From positions 2,170,001 through 2,234,000 of the forward strand of contig OZ017761.1 in assembly GCA_963969365.1 (NCBI GenBank): a stretch of DNA of 64,000 nt, written 5' to 3'. How positions within the stretch are numbered: the stretch's first letter is position 1; each line of letters opens with the position of its first letter. A program made the position numbers and the translations under genes. The DNA comes from Asterochloris sp. CNOR1 (taxonomy: Eukaryota; Chlorophyta; Trebouxiophyceae; Trebouxiales; Trebouxiaceae). Shown one piece after another: positions 34,201 through 47,000 of this stretch. Below the pieces are notes generated by a model, which saw only the letters and a program-made list of their open reading frames with translations, did not search any database and was not told the origin of the DNA.

Positions 34201-37200
34201 CACCTGCGGGCGTGCCTCCTGCCGCCCAGCAGGCACATAGCCCTGAATTCCAAGGGGAGGCCTTACAGCAAGTCAGGCGTGTAGTGCATTCCTTTCCTAC
34301 AGCACTCACTTTAATGTTGCTGTACTGCATGGCTGACCGCACCGCCCTGTGACACTCTGCAGGCTGGGTGTGTGGAGCATCAAGGCTGAGCTGGAGGATC
34401 TGTGCTTCCAGTTCCTGCACCAGGCCCAGCACAAGGTCCTGCAGCGTAAACTGCACGAGTCCCAGGACCGGGGGTCCATCGAGCGCATGCTGACCGAGCT
34501 GCACGAGTGCCTGCGGGCGCGAGGTGAGCTTGTGATGCTCTCAGGCTGCTGTGTGGCTTCAGGGCTGTGGTGTCACCTAAGCCGTGTCTGGCCAAGCCTA
34601 TATGATGTCTGTCTGTGCAACCTTGACTGCTGTGATGGCCAGGGTGTTTGGCTTCATTCCAAGACATACTGACTGAGCTGGCCAAGTGCCTGCGGGCATG
34701 TGGGGAGGGTCCTGTCTTGCATTTGGCCTTGTCTGTGTGGGACCACAAGGCAGGCATAGCCGCCACCACGGACAGCCAAGTCAGACCACATCCATGTTTT
34801 CAGGCATGCTCAATGCGGAGCTGACGGGCCGACCCAAGAATCTGTGGGGCGTGCACCAGAAGATGTGCCTCAAGGGGCACTCCCTGCGAGACGTCTATGA
34901 CGTCCGTGCAGTCAGGATCATTGTGGACACCAAGGCTGACTGCTACACTGCACTGCAGCAGGTGGGTTGGGAAGGTGTCTGTCAACAAAGTGGTGTGGCT
35001 TGGTGCACACTTGACGGCAAGCTTGCCTGCTGCACGGCACGAGTTACTGAAAGGGGCTGTTGTGAAGTGGGGGGATGTGCATCAGCCTGAAAATGTCTTG
35101 CCCTTGTCCGCCATTAAAAAACAGAGGCTTCTCAAGGACTTACATGAGCCTTGTGTTAGCATATCTGTGCACAGCACAGCACATGCAAAGCAAAAGTGCC
35201 AGGGCCTGCTGTGGCAATGAAGTGTGCTGCGGTCTTAGGTTGACCTGCATCACAGCGCTGATGTGACCTGCAGTCAGCTGCATGGTGGCATCAGTGCAAG
35301 TGAACACCCCTCATGTGAGGCAGTACTTATCTGTGACGTTACCTGGCGGCCTGCAGGTGCACGCCAGGTGGACGCCTGTCCCTGGACGTTTCAAGGATTA
35401 CATCAAAAACAAGAAGCTCAATGGTTACCAGTCCCTGCACACAGTTGTCCAGGTGGGGCTGCCTCTGATTGCGGTATGGCCCTATCAAGTGAGGGACATG
35501 CCTGCATTTGATGCTGGGAAGGCTTTGGCGGAGTGTGTCCGCTGGCAGTGTGGGGTGTGATGCAGATGTGATGCTGGAGTTGATTGCAGGGTTCAGGGTA
35601 TTGAAGCCTCAGCTAGTGGTGCAGCAGGCGCTTGGTAGCGTGCTCTGCTCTTGGCTGCTGGTACTACAGATGCTTGGTGGTGTCGCCTGACAAGGGCACT
35701 CTGGCCGTGCTGCATGCTCAGGCTGTTGGGTTTTGTAGGCGCCAAGCAAGCTGATGTGACAGGCTCACCCATATCATGTTGCCTGCAGGGGGCTGATGGA
35801 GTGCCTGTGGAGGTTCAGATCCGGACTACCAAGATGCACTTCATTGCGGAGTATGGGCTGGCAGCACACTGGCGCTACAAGGAGGCAGACCGCGCAGCTG
35901 TGGCACAGTCGTCAGAGTTTGCTGAGCGCACCACAGGTGGGCTGACCCTCAGTTCCTGATTGCATTGTGCTGCATGTTGGGAAATGCTCTTTGCAGCTCC
36001 TCCAGTGGTTGCATGCTCGCTTGGCAGGTGGACCTCGTGGGCTGGGGTGGGCACTGACAGGCAGCGCTGGTCTCTGATTGTTGGTCAGCATGGCTTGCAG
36101 CCCCGCCCTGTCAGCTCTGCCTGTCAACATTCGCACTGGCTCTCGCAAAAGCCCGGCTGCATCTGCACGACAGGCACTCCAGCATGGCGCACCTGCCTCC
36201 CCCAAGACACTCCGAGCAGACCAGCTCTTTGCTCGCTGGCTGTCTCAGCATGTGCAGCCCGCTCAGGCTGACTTTTTGCTTGGTCAGTGCCATACATGTA
36301 CAGCTGGCTCCCTTATGAAACTCCTTTTGGCCCTCTGACCCTGTCTCCACCCCTGCAGCCTGGGCGCGGTGGCTGCTGGCGTGGCAGATGGAGCTGCGGG
36401 ACCACAAGTGCCGCCCCTCAGGCTCCCCCACAGGCAGCGGCGACTCAGCCCTGCGCTCCTTCGTGCACTCCCTGTGCGCCTTCCCCGAGCACCGCAGCGA
36501 CTGCAAGTTCGCTGCCTACGTGCGCCAGGCCAACATCGCGCCGCAGCCCATCAGCCAGGTCAGCTGCTGTGCCTCAGCTCTGCCTACGTCTGCCTGGTAG
36601 TAACAAAGCTGAGTTGGCTTGCTGCTTTTTCCTTTTGGTCTGGTTACCAGCTGTCAGGGTGAGTGTCCAGCTGTCTGCGTTCCTTCTGGTGGGGCGAGCA
36701 TCAGCCCATGCCCCAGAAACGCTGCAGCTGCTTGCCCTGCCCCATTAGCAGGCGCACAATCAGTCACCTGCTGCCGCTTGGGATTATGCTGCACGCCGGC
36801 GTGCTGCAGGAGGATGCAGCCAAGGCCCCAGTCAACATTCTGTTGACCTATTCGGTGAAGCAGGAGCGCAGCCCCCGCATCGAGAGCCTGCCCCCGGGGT
36901 GCACTCCTGCTAAGCTGGCAGGCCTGCTGCAGACAGGGCTGTTTGGGTCACCTGCGCAGTATGGCCTCAAAATGCTGGTGAGCCCCGCAACAGTCCAGTT
37001 TGCCATGCTGCAGCATGACAGTGTGGTGCGCGCTTGCTGCATGCTCGGCTCTGAGTGCAAGGCCAGCCTTGCAAGTGCATGCTCTGTGTCTGTGCCTCTG
37101 ATCGCTGCAAGCAACACAAAGTGCCGGCACGCTTCTGACCTGCCATCCCAGCTTCCCCAACCGTTGTGTACCCCTCAGAACCTCACAGCCAACCTGCCAC

Positions 37201-37509
37201 CCCTTCCTGCTGTAGGTGAACTGTCTAGAGGTGGACTCCGACAGCACTGTTCCCTTGGAGCATGGAGACCAGGTGGAGGTTTGGGAGGCAGATCCCCCTC
37301 CAGGGCTGGTCCTATTGCCCAAGCCGGTGCGGCGCGTGCAACAAGTGGCGGCTGCTGCGGGGCAGCAGGCCAGCGAGCTGACGCGGGCGCTCAGCCGCAC
37401 TGCTCAGGGCATGCCCATCGACAGCTTGGGGAGAGTGTCGCTGGGCCAACCGCAGCAAGGGTGGCCAGTGTCGCGCAGCCGCAGCCTCCCTGCTGTGACT
37501 GCAGGGTGA
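31296..37509 (+). CDS. RelA/SpoT homologue (RSH), ppGpp synthetase, probably plastid-targeted
   Basis: RSH enzymes make and degrade (p)ppGpp; in algae they act mainly in the chloroplast. ATG 31296 opens a Ser/Arg-rich 135-residue N-terminus suited to a transit peptide. HD exon (about 32589-32768): [20 protein letters not shown] then GLLQ, spliced to [13 protein letters not shown] (33594). Next [14 protein letters not shown] and [15 protein letters not shown] (33.89-34.15 kb), then [20 protein letters not shown] (34.36 kb). Synthetase: [74 protein letters not shown]. The downstream exon [15 protein letters not shown] resembles plant RSH2/RSH3. Last come a TGS-like [20 protein letters not shown] and a Ser/Gln-rich tail to 37509. 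The synthetase looks canonical. The hydrolase HD dyad is QD and the following ED pair is lost, so degradation of ppGpp is probably absent. Confidence 0.9.
32742..32906 (+). repeat. Three 67-69 bp copies of the RSH HD exon end plus donor
   Basis: The exon ends GATGTTGTGGCAGCAGGGC-TATTGCAG at 32768 before GTGAGC. The second copy, AATGTCCTGGCAGCAGGGC-TCCTGCAG, ends at 32835 before GTGGGC. The third, GACATCCTGGCAGCAGCGC-TTCTGCAG, ends at 32904 before GCCAGC. Two of the three keep a GT donor. Confidence 0.9.
34485..34710 (+). repeat. Duplicated exon end in RSH
   Basis: The exon end CTGACCGAGCTGCACGAG-TGCCTGCGGGCGCGAG, before GTGAGC near 34525, recurs about 180 bases later as CTGACTGAGCTGGCCAAG-TGCCTGCGGGCATGTG followed by GGGAGG. 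In the copy the donor GT has become GG. Confidence 0.8.
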
Positions 37510-38052
37510 TGGCGTGAAGGTCCCGCCTCATGGTGCTGCAGGCTGTGTGCTGTGGCTGGGGCCTAGTGCTGGACCCTGTACGGTCCTGTAGCCATTCGAC
37601 TGGCCTTTGCAATGGCTCCCCTCCCCACTAGGTTGCAAAGCTTGTGCTGGGAGCATGTACATGGCGTGTTAAGCCTGAAAGAGGGCAGCATGCAAGACAG
37701 TCTGTGTGTGCACAAAGCAAGTCGACCCCATGCTATAGGGCGTGTCTCCATACCTCCTTTCTCTGCTTTGTATTGTATAGCAGCAGAAGCATTGTGTATT
37801 ATGTATCAGCCAAGCTTGAGAAGAGCAATATGACACACATCAGCCCTATGCAGGCAGGGTTGTACATTTGATGCTAGCTGCATTTAATCTGAACCAGCTA
37901 GGTGTGTGCTTGACTGCATTTGATGCATTCCAGTTCAACAAAATATCATGGAGTTAGCAGTGTCAAGAGCCAAATTGGTGGCAACGGGGTTCAGGAGAGG
38001 GATCATGACCTGCGACAACATCACTTGCCAACAGTGCAACCAGACAAATGCT
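37510..38052. other. Intergenic region between convergent RSH and POLQ
   Basis: Holds the 3' untranslated regions of both genes. No supported exon, RNA or repeat was seen. Confidence 0.5.
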
Positions 38053-41000
38053 TCAAACAGTCAAGGTCTTCATTTGGCCCCAGTTGGGGCCTGCACGCAA
38101 TTTGATGGGGAGTGGGACTGATAGCGGCCAGGCTTCCTCCATGACCTGCCTGATGAGGACAGCAAACTCCTGCAACCTGCTCTTGTGCACCTCAAACAGC
38201 AGCTCATCATGGATCTGCAGAGCATTGGACATTCACAATTGGAGCCAGTATTGCTGAGGTGCCAGAAGGACCCAAAATTGCAGGCAGCGTGGGCATGTTG
38301 ATATGATTGCAGAGGGACAAGCAGCAGCCAGTCACCTGCAGAACCAGGCGGCAGGGTGGGGGCCCATTGGCAAGGAGTGGCGGCTCGTGCTGCAGCTTGC
38401 GGTCCAGCACCCTCTGCAGGTTGATCATGGCCAGCTTGACAAGGTCCGCCGCACCTCCCTGCAAGGGCAACACACAGGTGCTCTGCGCAGCACTGCAGGT
38501 AAAGTCACACACATGCACTTACAGTCGCTCTTCTTATGCAGGGCCTGGCCAGGTCAGCTTTGCCACCCTGCAACACAGCCTAAGGTCCCTGACACAGGCT
38601 AATAAGGGGGCATTGAGCAGCTTGACCAGGTAGGGCAGCCCACCCTGCAACTGATCTGCCAGTACTTCACCAGCAGTGCAGCAGAGACTTTACTGAAGAA
38701 CAGGCAGAAGCTGTTGATGGATCATGAAAGCCATACCAGGTCAGCTGCCCCGTTCAAGGCCAACAGGCAAAACATGTTTAAACAAGTCGACGATGTCACA
38801 TAGATCACATACTGTGTCAACTGCTACATGCAGCTTGAGCAGTCATCCACAGTCAAACACTATTTGCTCTTCCTTGGACTGTCACCTTCTTGCGCTGAGA
38901 GCGCATCCTTCACCAGAGCCAGAGGCATGCGCAGGATTCCTGCCCAGGGAGTGGCACTGAAAGAGTCTTGGTTGATTCGCTGCTCCAGCAGCCCAACAAA
39001 CACGCACCTGGCAGACGGTGTTGATGGCCTTGCGCTCCGCCCCTGCCACCTCCTCACTCTTGTCAGATGTGATGTCAGGCAGCGGGCGCCGCCTCCCTGC
39101 CAGCGTGGTCACAAAGTGGTTCTGGCGGCAGCCATCCCTGATGGCATCCTGCCACCTCATCTGCAGCACAGCACTCGACACCTGTCAGCAGGATGCTGCG
39201 TAACAATAGCAGCTCTGTGTGCCTGACAATCCAAGTGGCAGCCTGGTCAGTTGGCAGCATGTGGCCACACAGCAGAGCTATGGGCCAGCTGCATAGCCGG
39301 TGCTCGGCGGCCTCCTGACTGCGCCCTGCCACCTCACCTGAAGCCCGTCACCGAGAGGATGCTCAGGCAAGGGCTGGTGATCAGTGGGCATCGCCGCCGC
39401 CCACACCCCGGCTGCTGGCGAGTGTCACCCCTGCCCATGGCCTGACACCCTCATCAGTAGCAGGCCAGGCCGTCACCACAGCCTCATTCCAGATTCTGGC
39501 AGGTAGGCAAGCAGGCTAGTGGGTGCGCTCTCAAGTGAAGAGCACCCACCACGCCAGGCAGGGACCTCATGAAAGTTGTGCGCTCATCTTGGGCCGCCTC
39601 CACGGTGCAGGACAGATCCTTGGACAGAGCCCTGGCACCCTTGCCGTAGAGCAGGCCGTATGCCAGCTGCTTGGCCTTATTGCGCACCTCGTCAGGCACC
39701 TGCAAGAGGGGAGCAGCAGGCTCTCTCGGCAGGAACTCTTGTTACAGGACAACACCCCAGCGGCAGGCTACCTCCAAGCTTCCTGATTGTCCTGCGCATA
39801 TCGTCAGGCCACTGCAGCTCGGCAGCAGCTCTGTCAGGCCAGAGACGGCAAAAAAGCTGTAGCTGGTCAGTTGCCTGATCATGTTTGGCACCTTTGCTCA
39901 CAGGTGAGGCAGCAGCTGCCGTGGTGGCCACAGCTCAGATCAGATCTGCTGTTGCAGCAGGTTAGGATGGGGGTCAGCCTATTGGCATTTCTGTGTGCCT
40001 GTCATGCACCTGCAAGGGGCAGTGAGAAAGCGCTGCCAGTCAGATACCTCAGGCAGCGCGGCTTTAGCCACCTGCTGCTGGGCTGCAGTAGCTTCTGTGA
40101 TGCCAATGTCCGGCAAAGCGTCAGACCAGTTGGCTTTGAGCGGTGAACAGCCCACTGATCACCTACCTGGGCAAAATGCGCAACCTGTGATAGATTGAGT
40201 CCAGCTGCTGCCTGGGCATCACCTGTATGCCCAAATGACCCAGACAGCATAAAAAGGTGTCCAGCGGCGTCCGAACCCCACAAAGCAAGGCTACCCTCTG
40301 CCAACCTGCTGTACTGACTGCAATACTCACTTCTGCACCATCTGGTCAACTGCAGATGGCCCCAAACTCTAAAGCATTCACTGATCACTGCTGCAAAGCA
40401 CCACCAAGGAGCAACTGTGGTCCAGCTCACACCTGCTCCGCATACTGTGGCATCCACTGCTGCGCCAGGTTGCTGAAGGGATCCATCTTTCCTTCCGTGA
40501 AGATGGCCACCAGCCCACAGTCCTGGCTGAGGTGGGCCATGATGCGCAACTCCAGCTGGCAGTAGTCAGCCGACAACAGCACGCAGCCGGCAGGGGCCAC
40601 AAAGGCCAGCCTGCAGGAGCAAGGGGCAGGCTGTGAGGGGCACGTGGGCAGGCACTGCTTGATCCCCCGTGTCCAGGTGGGCAGCATGCCTCGCCCATGA
40701 GGGCAGCACTCTGAGAGCACTCAAGCAGGCAGGGAGTTGTAGAGCAGGGGAAGGTGACTGCTGCCAAACGCTCCCACGTGACAAGAGTGGTGCAGCAGTC
40801 ATGACAACTTCCACAGGGAGGTCTGAGAGGAGCCTGTGCACCTCCTGCTTGCACGTTTCAGAGGAGACCTCATGCACTAAATAAGTGCTGAAGGCTGGCA
40901 AGAGTCCAACCTGCGAGCTACCAGGAGCTTGCTCCTCGCCTGCTTGTCAACCCACATTAGCTGCTGTCATTTTGGGCAGTGCAGCAATCCCACCTGGGGC

Positions 41001-44000
41001 CATCCGTCTGCCCTGCCTGCCACTCAAACTGGCTGCTAGTGTGACAGGTCAGCACAGACCCCACCTGGGGGCTACAAGGTGGCTGCTCCTCGCTTGCTCG
41101 CCGCCCTGGGGGGGTTGTTGTGTGGCTGCCAGGTCCACGCTGCGCTCGTGGGGCACTGTCTGCAGGTTGGGCTCATCCATGGCCAGCCTGCATAGGGGCA
41201 CAGCAGCTCACACCTCAGTCACGTTGGGCATGAGGCTGGCTGCAGCCCTCTAAGTGGCCATCGCCAATCTGCAGCCCTGCAAACCTGGTTGGGCTGTATG
41301 CAAATGCTTGTTACTGATTGGTCAAAGGCTGGCAGAGACCCTGTACACAACTGAATTCAGGAGGCCAGACAAGACCCATGCCAGTCTGCGCACAGTGGCT
41401 CGCTGACAGTCAGCACTGGGCATGCCTGCAGTCAAGCCATCAAAGCACTTCATCCAGCACCTGGGCCACAGGCTGCCCTGCTCCTGAAGACGGCACCTGG
41501 TGGCCCAAGACCCTCAAATCAATGGTCAACACCAGGCAGTGCTGATGATGTACTGCTTGATGTGCCCCAGGATACGCACCAGGCTGTCACGCAGCTGATC
41601 ATTGAGATACAAAAGCTGACCTTCAACTGCCCACAAACCCTGCTCCTGACGACAGGACCAGGTCCTGTTGGTCCCCAACCCTAATCTCACCTAGAGGTGT
41701 CATTGTTGCGTTACATGCTGCACCCCGCTATGCGCACTAGGCCACCCTTCTTGTAAAACCAATTGAGCACCTATTGGCGCTGCCAGTCTTACCTGGCAGT
41801 GCTGACAATGCACTGCTTCATGCGCCCCTCAATGCGCACCAGGCTGCCCCTGCTCCTGAACACAACACCTGGAGGCCCCGACCCTAATTTGCCTGACTCA
41901 CCTGCCAGTGCCAGTGTTGCACTGCATGATGCGCCCCGCAATGCGCACCAGGCTGCCCTGTTCAAGGGGCTGCCCCGTGGCAGGGTCCAGGCCCCACACG
42001 CGGCCGCCGCCTGCCAGGGCCATGTGGCGAGGGGTCTGCTGGGCGGTCTCCAGTAGGCTGCGGCGCAGTGCGTCTAAGGAGCGCCATTCCATGATCAGGT
42101 CAGCTACAGGGTGGTCAAGCTGCTTGAGCACCTGCAGTCAAATGCATTCCATTTATTGACCAAGGCAAGATAGTTCCTGGGTACAACGGTGCAGCAGTAT
42201 ATTGGAGCAGCAGGGCGACACTTGGTCTTGAAACCCTACAGGCAAACACATGCTGCAGCAGTCAGGACCCTGTGCAGACAGCAGGGCGTGCCACTCCCTG
42301 ATCAGGTCAAATGCATGAAGAAGAAGCTGCTCAGGCATCTGCAGGCGACCAGAGCTCTTTTCAGCAGGGCAGGGCATTGCCACCTCAGCAGCCAAGTGTC
42401 AGATGGGCCTTCGTGAGAGAGCAACAGAGTGGCAACAGCCCCGCAGGCAACCAAGCGCGGCAGTCGAATTTGTGCATGGCCAATACAGAGCACCACTCCA
42501 TGCACAATCCTGCCAGAGGGTAGTCAAGCTGCTGCTGGAGAACCTTGAGGAAGCTGAGAGGGCATCTGGGGTCTTTGCAGGATGCTTGAGGGCGGTGGTG
42601 TTGTATCAGAAGCTGATCCAGTGCTGTGTCTAGGCAGGAGGCAAAGAGATTGCTCAGGTTTCCCACAGGTTGATTCAGCAGCAGCAGCGCCCGCAATCAG
42701 CAGCAGGCTTATGCTGAGCTATAGGATGCACAGTGTCACTGCCGCACATCAGATGTAGCTTTGTGCAGCTGGGGTGCAGCACACCGACACACTGCCGAAG
42801 GGGCACACATGCAGAGCCAGACTGCAACAATGGTGGCCAGAGCTCTTGGCTAGCCTTGCTCAAAGGGCATCTGGGAAGCCCCCGATCGTCATGACAACAG
42901 ACAGTACATTACCAGCCTGGGTGCAGCATCAGTGTGCCATGCACTTCACTGCATGGTGCAGCCCAATTGTCACTGGCAGCCCAGCAAGGAAGCCATCTGA
43001 CCATTTGTCTCGGACTTGCCTCCTGTGCCCTGGGCACCCTGCTGGGGCCTGCAGTTTCAGTTGCTGCTCACAGCAGCTACTCAAGACAGACGCCAACAAG
43101 CAAGTCCCTTTTGGTGAGTCCTGGGCTGACAGTCACACCCAGCCTGGCTGGCAGAGGTATGCACAGCTGCTGCTCACAGTTAATGACGCATCTACTGACC
43201 TGCTGATTGGTCTTTGGCTTGCCATTTGAGCCCAGGCACCCTGCCGGCACGTGCAGCTCCAGCTTCTTCTTCCCAAACAACAGGTCAGAGGTCTCCTGTG
43301 GGCTCCTGATGATGGCTTTGATCTCAAAGGTGTTGTAGCCATGACTTGGCAGCAGGGACCTGATCAGATTGCACAACTGGCCCGCGATGTCGTCTTGGCG
43401 GCGCTCCAGATAGACCCTGCAGGCACGCCAGCACACAGATCTCAGCTGTATGTCTTCAAACATGTGACAACAGAGGCACTAGCAGGGGAGCCTATTGCAC
43501 AGCTGCCCTCAGAATGGTCCCGGTGGGGCTGGTAGCAGAAAAATTTTGATGTGCTTTGTGGCGCTCAGCCTTGGCCCTTTGGACATGTCACCTTGCAAAC
43601 TTGGCACCTTTGGAATGCCGCCTGCCTGCCAGAGGGCTTGACAGGTTTCCTGACAGAAGCCAGCCTGCGCAACGCCTCTCGGCATCTGGGCTGCTGCTGA
43701 TGTGTCCCTGGTAGGTCTAGGCAACTTCCCGGCACTACAGGCCGCATGCTATCCTGTACAAGCCCTGATTGCTTGTAAAGGGATGCGGCTGCTGTGCACA
43801 CACAAGGTGAGCCTGTCTGTATGCACAACATGACAGCCTCCCCAGACCAACTGAAGATGTTGTACCAATCACAGAGAGCAGCGAGGGCAGGAGTGATTGC
43901 AACGCTTCAGGACACCAGCTTCTCTGTGGACTCCAACTCTGATGCCTCCCACTCTCCAGCAGATTCATTGGCAATGGCTGTTCGAGCCCTCACAACAAAT

Positions 44001-47000
44001 AGACTGATTGGCCTCAGCATTGTGTGCCAGTCAGACACAAGGCCTGGTTGCACCCAGAGTAGGGCTCCTGATTCACCCAGGTGATCCTGGCAGGCTGTGT
44101 CCAGTGGCATTGCTGGGGATTTGCAACCACCCTGCATCCAAACTGTGAGCCAGAGCCACTTACGCTGCCTGCTTCATTGTCTGGCGATCCAGCACCATGC
44201 CCTGCGACTCCATGGCAGCCAGCAGAGGCACGAGGGGCATCTCCACACCATGCAGGGCCTCCAGCATGCCTCCCTCCTGCAGCAGCAGCAGCCAACGTCG
44301 TGCCTTCTGCAGCATGCTGCCCACAATCTTCTGCCTCAAATCAATGCACTGCACTGTGGTGCAGCCTATTGGGGCCTGCAATGTGGTCAAAATGTTGCGC
44401 CGGTGCCGTGCAGAGGCTGCAGCTGGCGACTATGCACAGCCAGCGTCTGGCCCTCCTTCTGCAACAGCACCAGTGTACAGCAGCGGCAGCAGGCAGGGTC
44501 GTCCTCAAACCCCTAAGCCAGCTGCCCCATCCCTTCTCCTGCAACTGCAGCAGCCCCTGACTGAGAAACTTCTTCTTACTTTGGGGCCAGGGTTTTTTGA
44601 CAGTTGTCTTAGATGCTGTGCTGAAAAGAGCAGGCGACCCAGGCAGCCACTTCACACAGTCCCTCCCTGTGACTACTTTCCAAAGTGGCTGCCCAGACTG
44701 ACCAATCTGCTTGGGTTTTTGTCGGTGCAGCACATGCAAACTGCATTGCAGGAAGGTGGCAAAGGCAGACAGCAGACACCAGAGGAAGCCTGCACCTTGT
44801 CCAAGCTGCTCAGACTGGCTTCTTATACTATGCAGCACATGCAATGTGCACTGCAGAAAGTGCTGCAGGCAGACGGAGGACAGGATTTTCGAGCCTTGTC
44901 AATGCGCCCACATGGGTCTCATCAGTGCAGCACATGCAAGGTGCTTTGCAAGTGCGGCCGGTGGATGAAAAAGGAGACAAAGCTCTCACCCTGAGCTTGA
45001 CCTGCAGCACCCTGTCCGCAGCCTGGCTGAGCAGTGCAAAGCTGCATGTCCGGATCGCATTTCCTGCAGCGCAAACACATGCCTATCTGGAAGCTTTCTC
45101 AGTTTGCTGCAGCTCAACCGCTGCAGAGAAAGCAGGGCCCCCAGCTCTGCAGGCACAGCGCAAAGAGTCACATGGGGTCTGCGCTGTAGCAGTGTCATCA
45201 AGTGGCCAGCCGACACGGCCAGACACATGAAGTCGATCAGGTAGGCTCCAGGCAGGGTGTCCCCGGTAGCCCACCGCTGGTTGCCATGGTGCGAGTGCAT
45301 CTCCCAAGGACGCCTGCCACCTGGGCAACAGCTGAGGAGCTGCTTAGCTCTGCTACCAGCTTCTCCAGCCTCTTCTCGGCCTTGCTGCTGCTGTCTGCGT
45401 GGTCGTCATGGGCATTCTTGCAGTCAGGGTCCACCAGGTAGGCTGCAATGCGCACGTCGACCAGGCGCCCACCCAGGCTAAGGTTGCAGCCCTCATCTGC
45501 AGTCAAATGGCAACATGTTTGGTTGCAGACCGGTTCTGTAGTCCAAAAAGTTTGTCCCATGTGCTGCCTATGAAGCACTTGCAGCAGCATCTGTCACCGC
45601 CGATGAAGGCAGCAGGCTTCATCTGCAGACTGAAAAGACAAGTAGTGCGATCTGGCATGGTCGCTCTCAGCAGGCAGCTGCAAGCTAGGAGCAGGCTGCA
45701 GGCGTCATTGGCAGCCATGGTGGAGGAGGTAACAGGCAGACTGCATGTTCATGTGTTGGGACAGCAAGAAACTTCGCAGCCTGTCACTGGAGCAGCTGTA
45801 GAACTTGACACGTATATCTTGCTGGAGATGATTTCTGGGCTGCTGAAATCTTGCCAAGTGGCATATTGATTGCCACAACATAGCAGAAGCACTGACAGGA
45901 TTGTGCTGCAGTACCAAGCACTCACCTGCCAACAATCACCCGTGAGTCTGCGAGACAGGCTGACATGCTAGCTACGTGCTGTCTTGCCTAAAAGGTGATC
46001 TCTGAAATTCTGGTCCCACCTGTCCTGGCTCGGATGAGCTCTCACACCAGGCAGGGATGCGGCAGCTGATGCCTCACCTACAATTAGAGCCTTGAGCTGG
46101 CCCTTTAGGTCGAAGCAGACCTTCTCAGGCACCTTCTGCTCGGTGCTGTCACCACCCTGCAGCATATGCCCCACAGCGGCCTGCATGGCAGCCGCCTCCT
46201 CTGCTGGTGGCTGGTCGCTGCTGGAGTGCCGCAGGCGCACGTAGTACGCTGCCTCACGGTTCCAGGTCACAGCGATGCCAGCCACTGCCAGCGTGACGCC
46301 CTGAGCCTTCCTCCCTGCAACAGCAATGTTCACAGTGACTAGGGGCACAATGGGGTGTCCCCATGTAGCGTGGACGGGGACATCAGCAGACAGCTCCACA
46401 GCAGCCAGCAAGAGGCAAACTCACATGAAGCCTCTGCTGTCAATCCTGCTTCTTGAGTGCAGTCTGCAGTGTTACCGCACGCAGCAGCCGCCGGAGAGTA
46501 CCTCGCGGTGCAGCAGCCCGCTCTCTGCTGCCTGAGATCTGGCTGACCATGTGCAGCACAGCACAAGATGTCAGTGGCGTGATCGAACAGTGCCCAGCCA
46601 AAGATGCCGGCTGGTTTTGTCGATCCCACTGTTGGAGCTCTCACTTGCCAAGTCTTGCAGCCCGTGGCGTTCAAAATGGGAGAAGCGCTGGCACACATAG
46701 GAGGACAGTGTGCAGGGAAGCTGGCGGCTATGGCAGGGTCTGAAAGCCAGAACGGCCCAGACCATGCTGCAAGGCATGTGCCCTCCCTGACTTAGCGCAA
46801 ACAGGTCACCTGTGTCACCAGCACCCGCATTCTGGACCTCTGTCCTGCAACGGCGCACGTCAAGCTGGAAGGCCCAGCGGGGTTGCCTCCGCCACAGTTG
46901 CAGCAAGGCCTCCAGGGTTGGTAGGCTTGCAATGTATAGCAGCCCCTGCAGTGCACCAGCAGCGTACTTTGATGCCGAGAAAGCCGGCAGCCAATGATTT

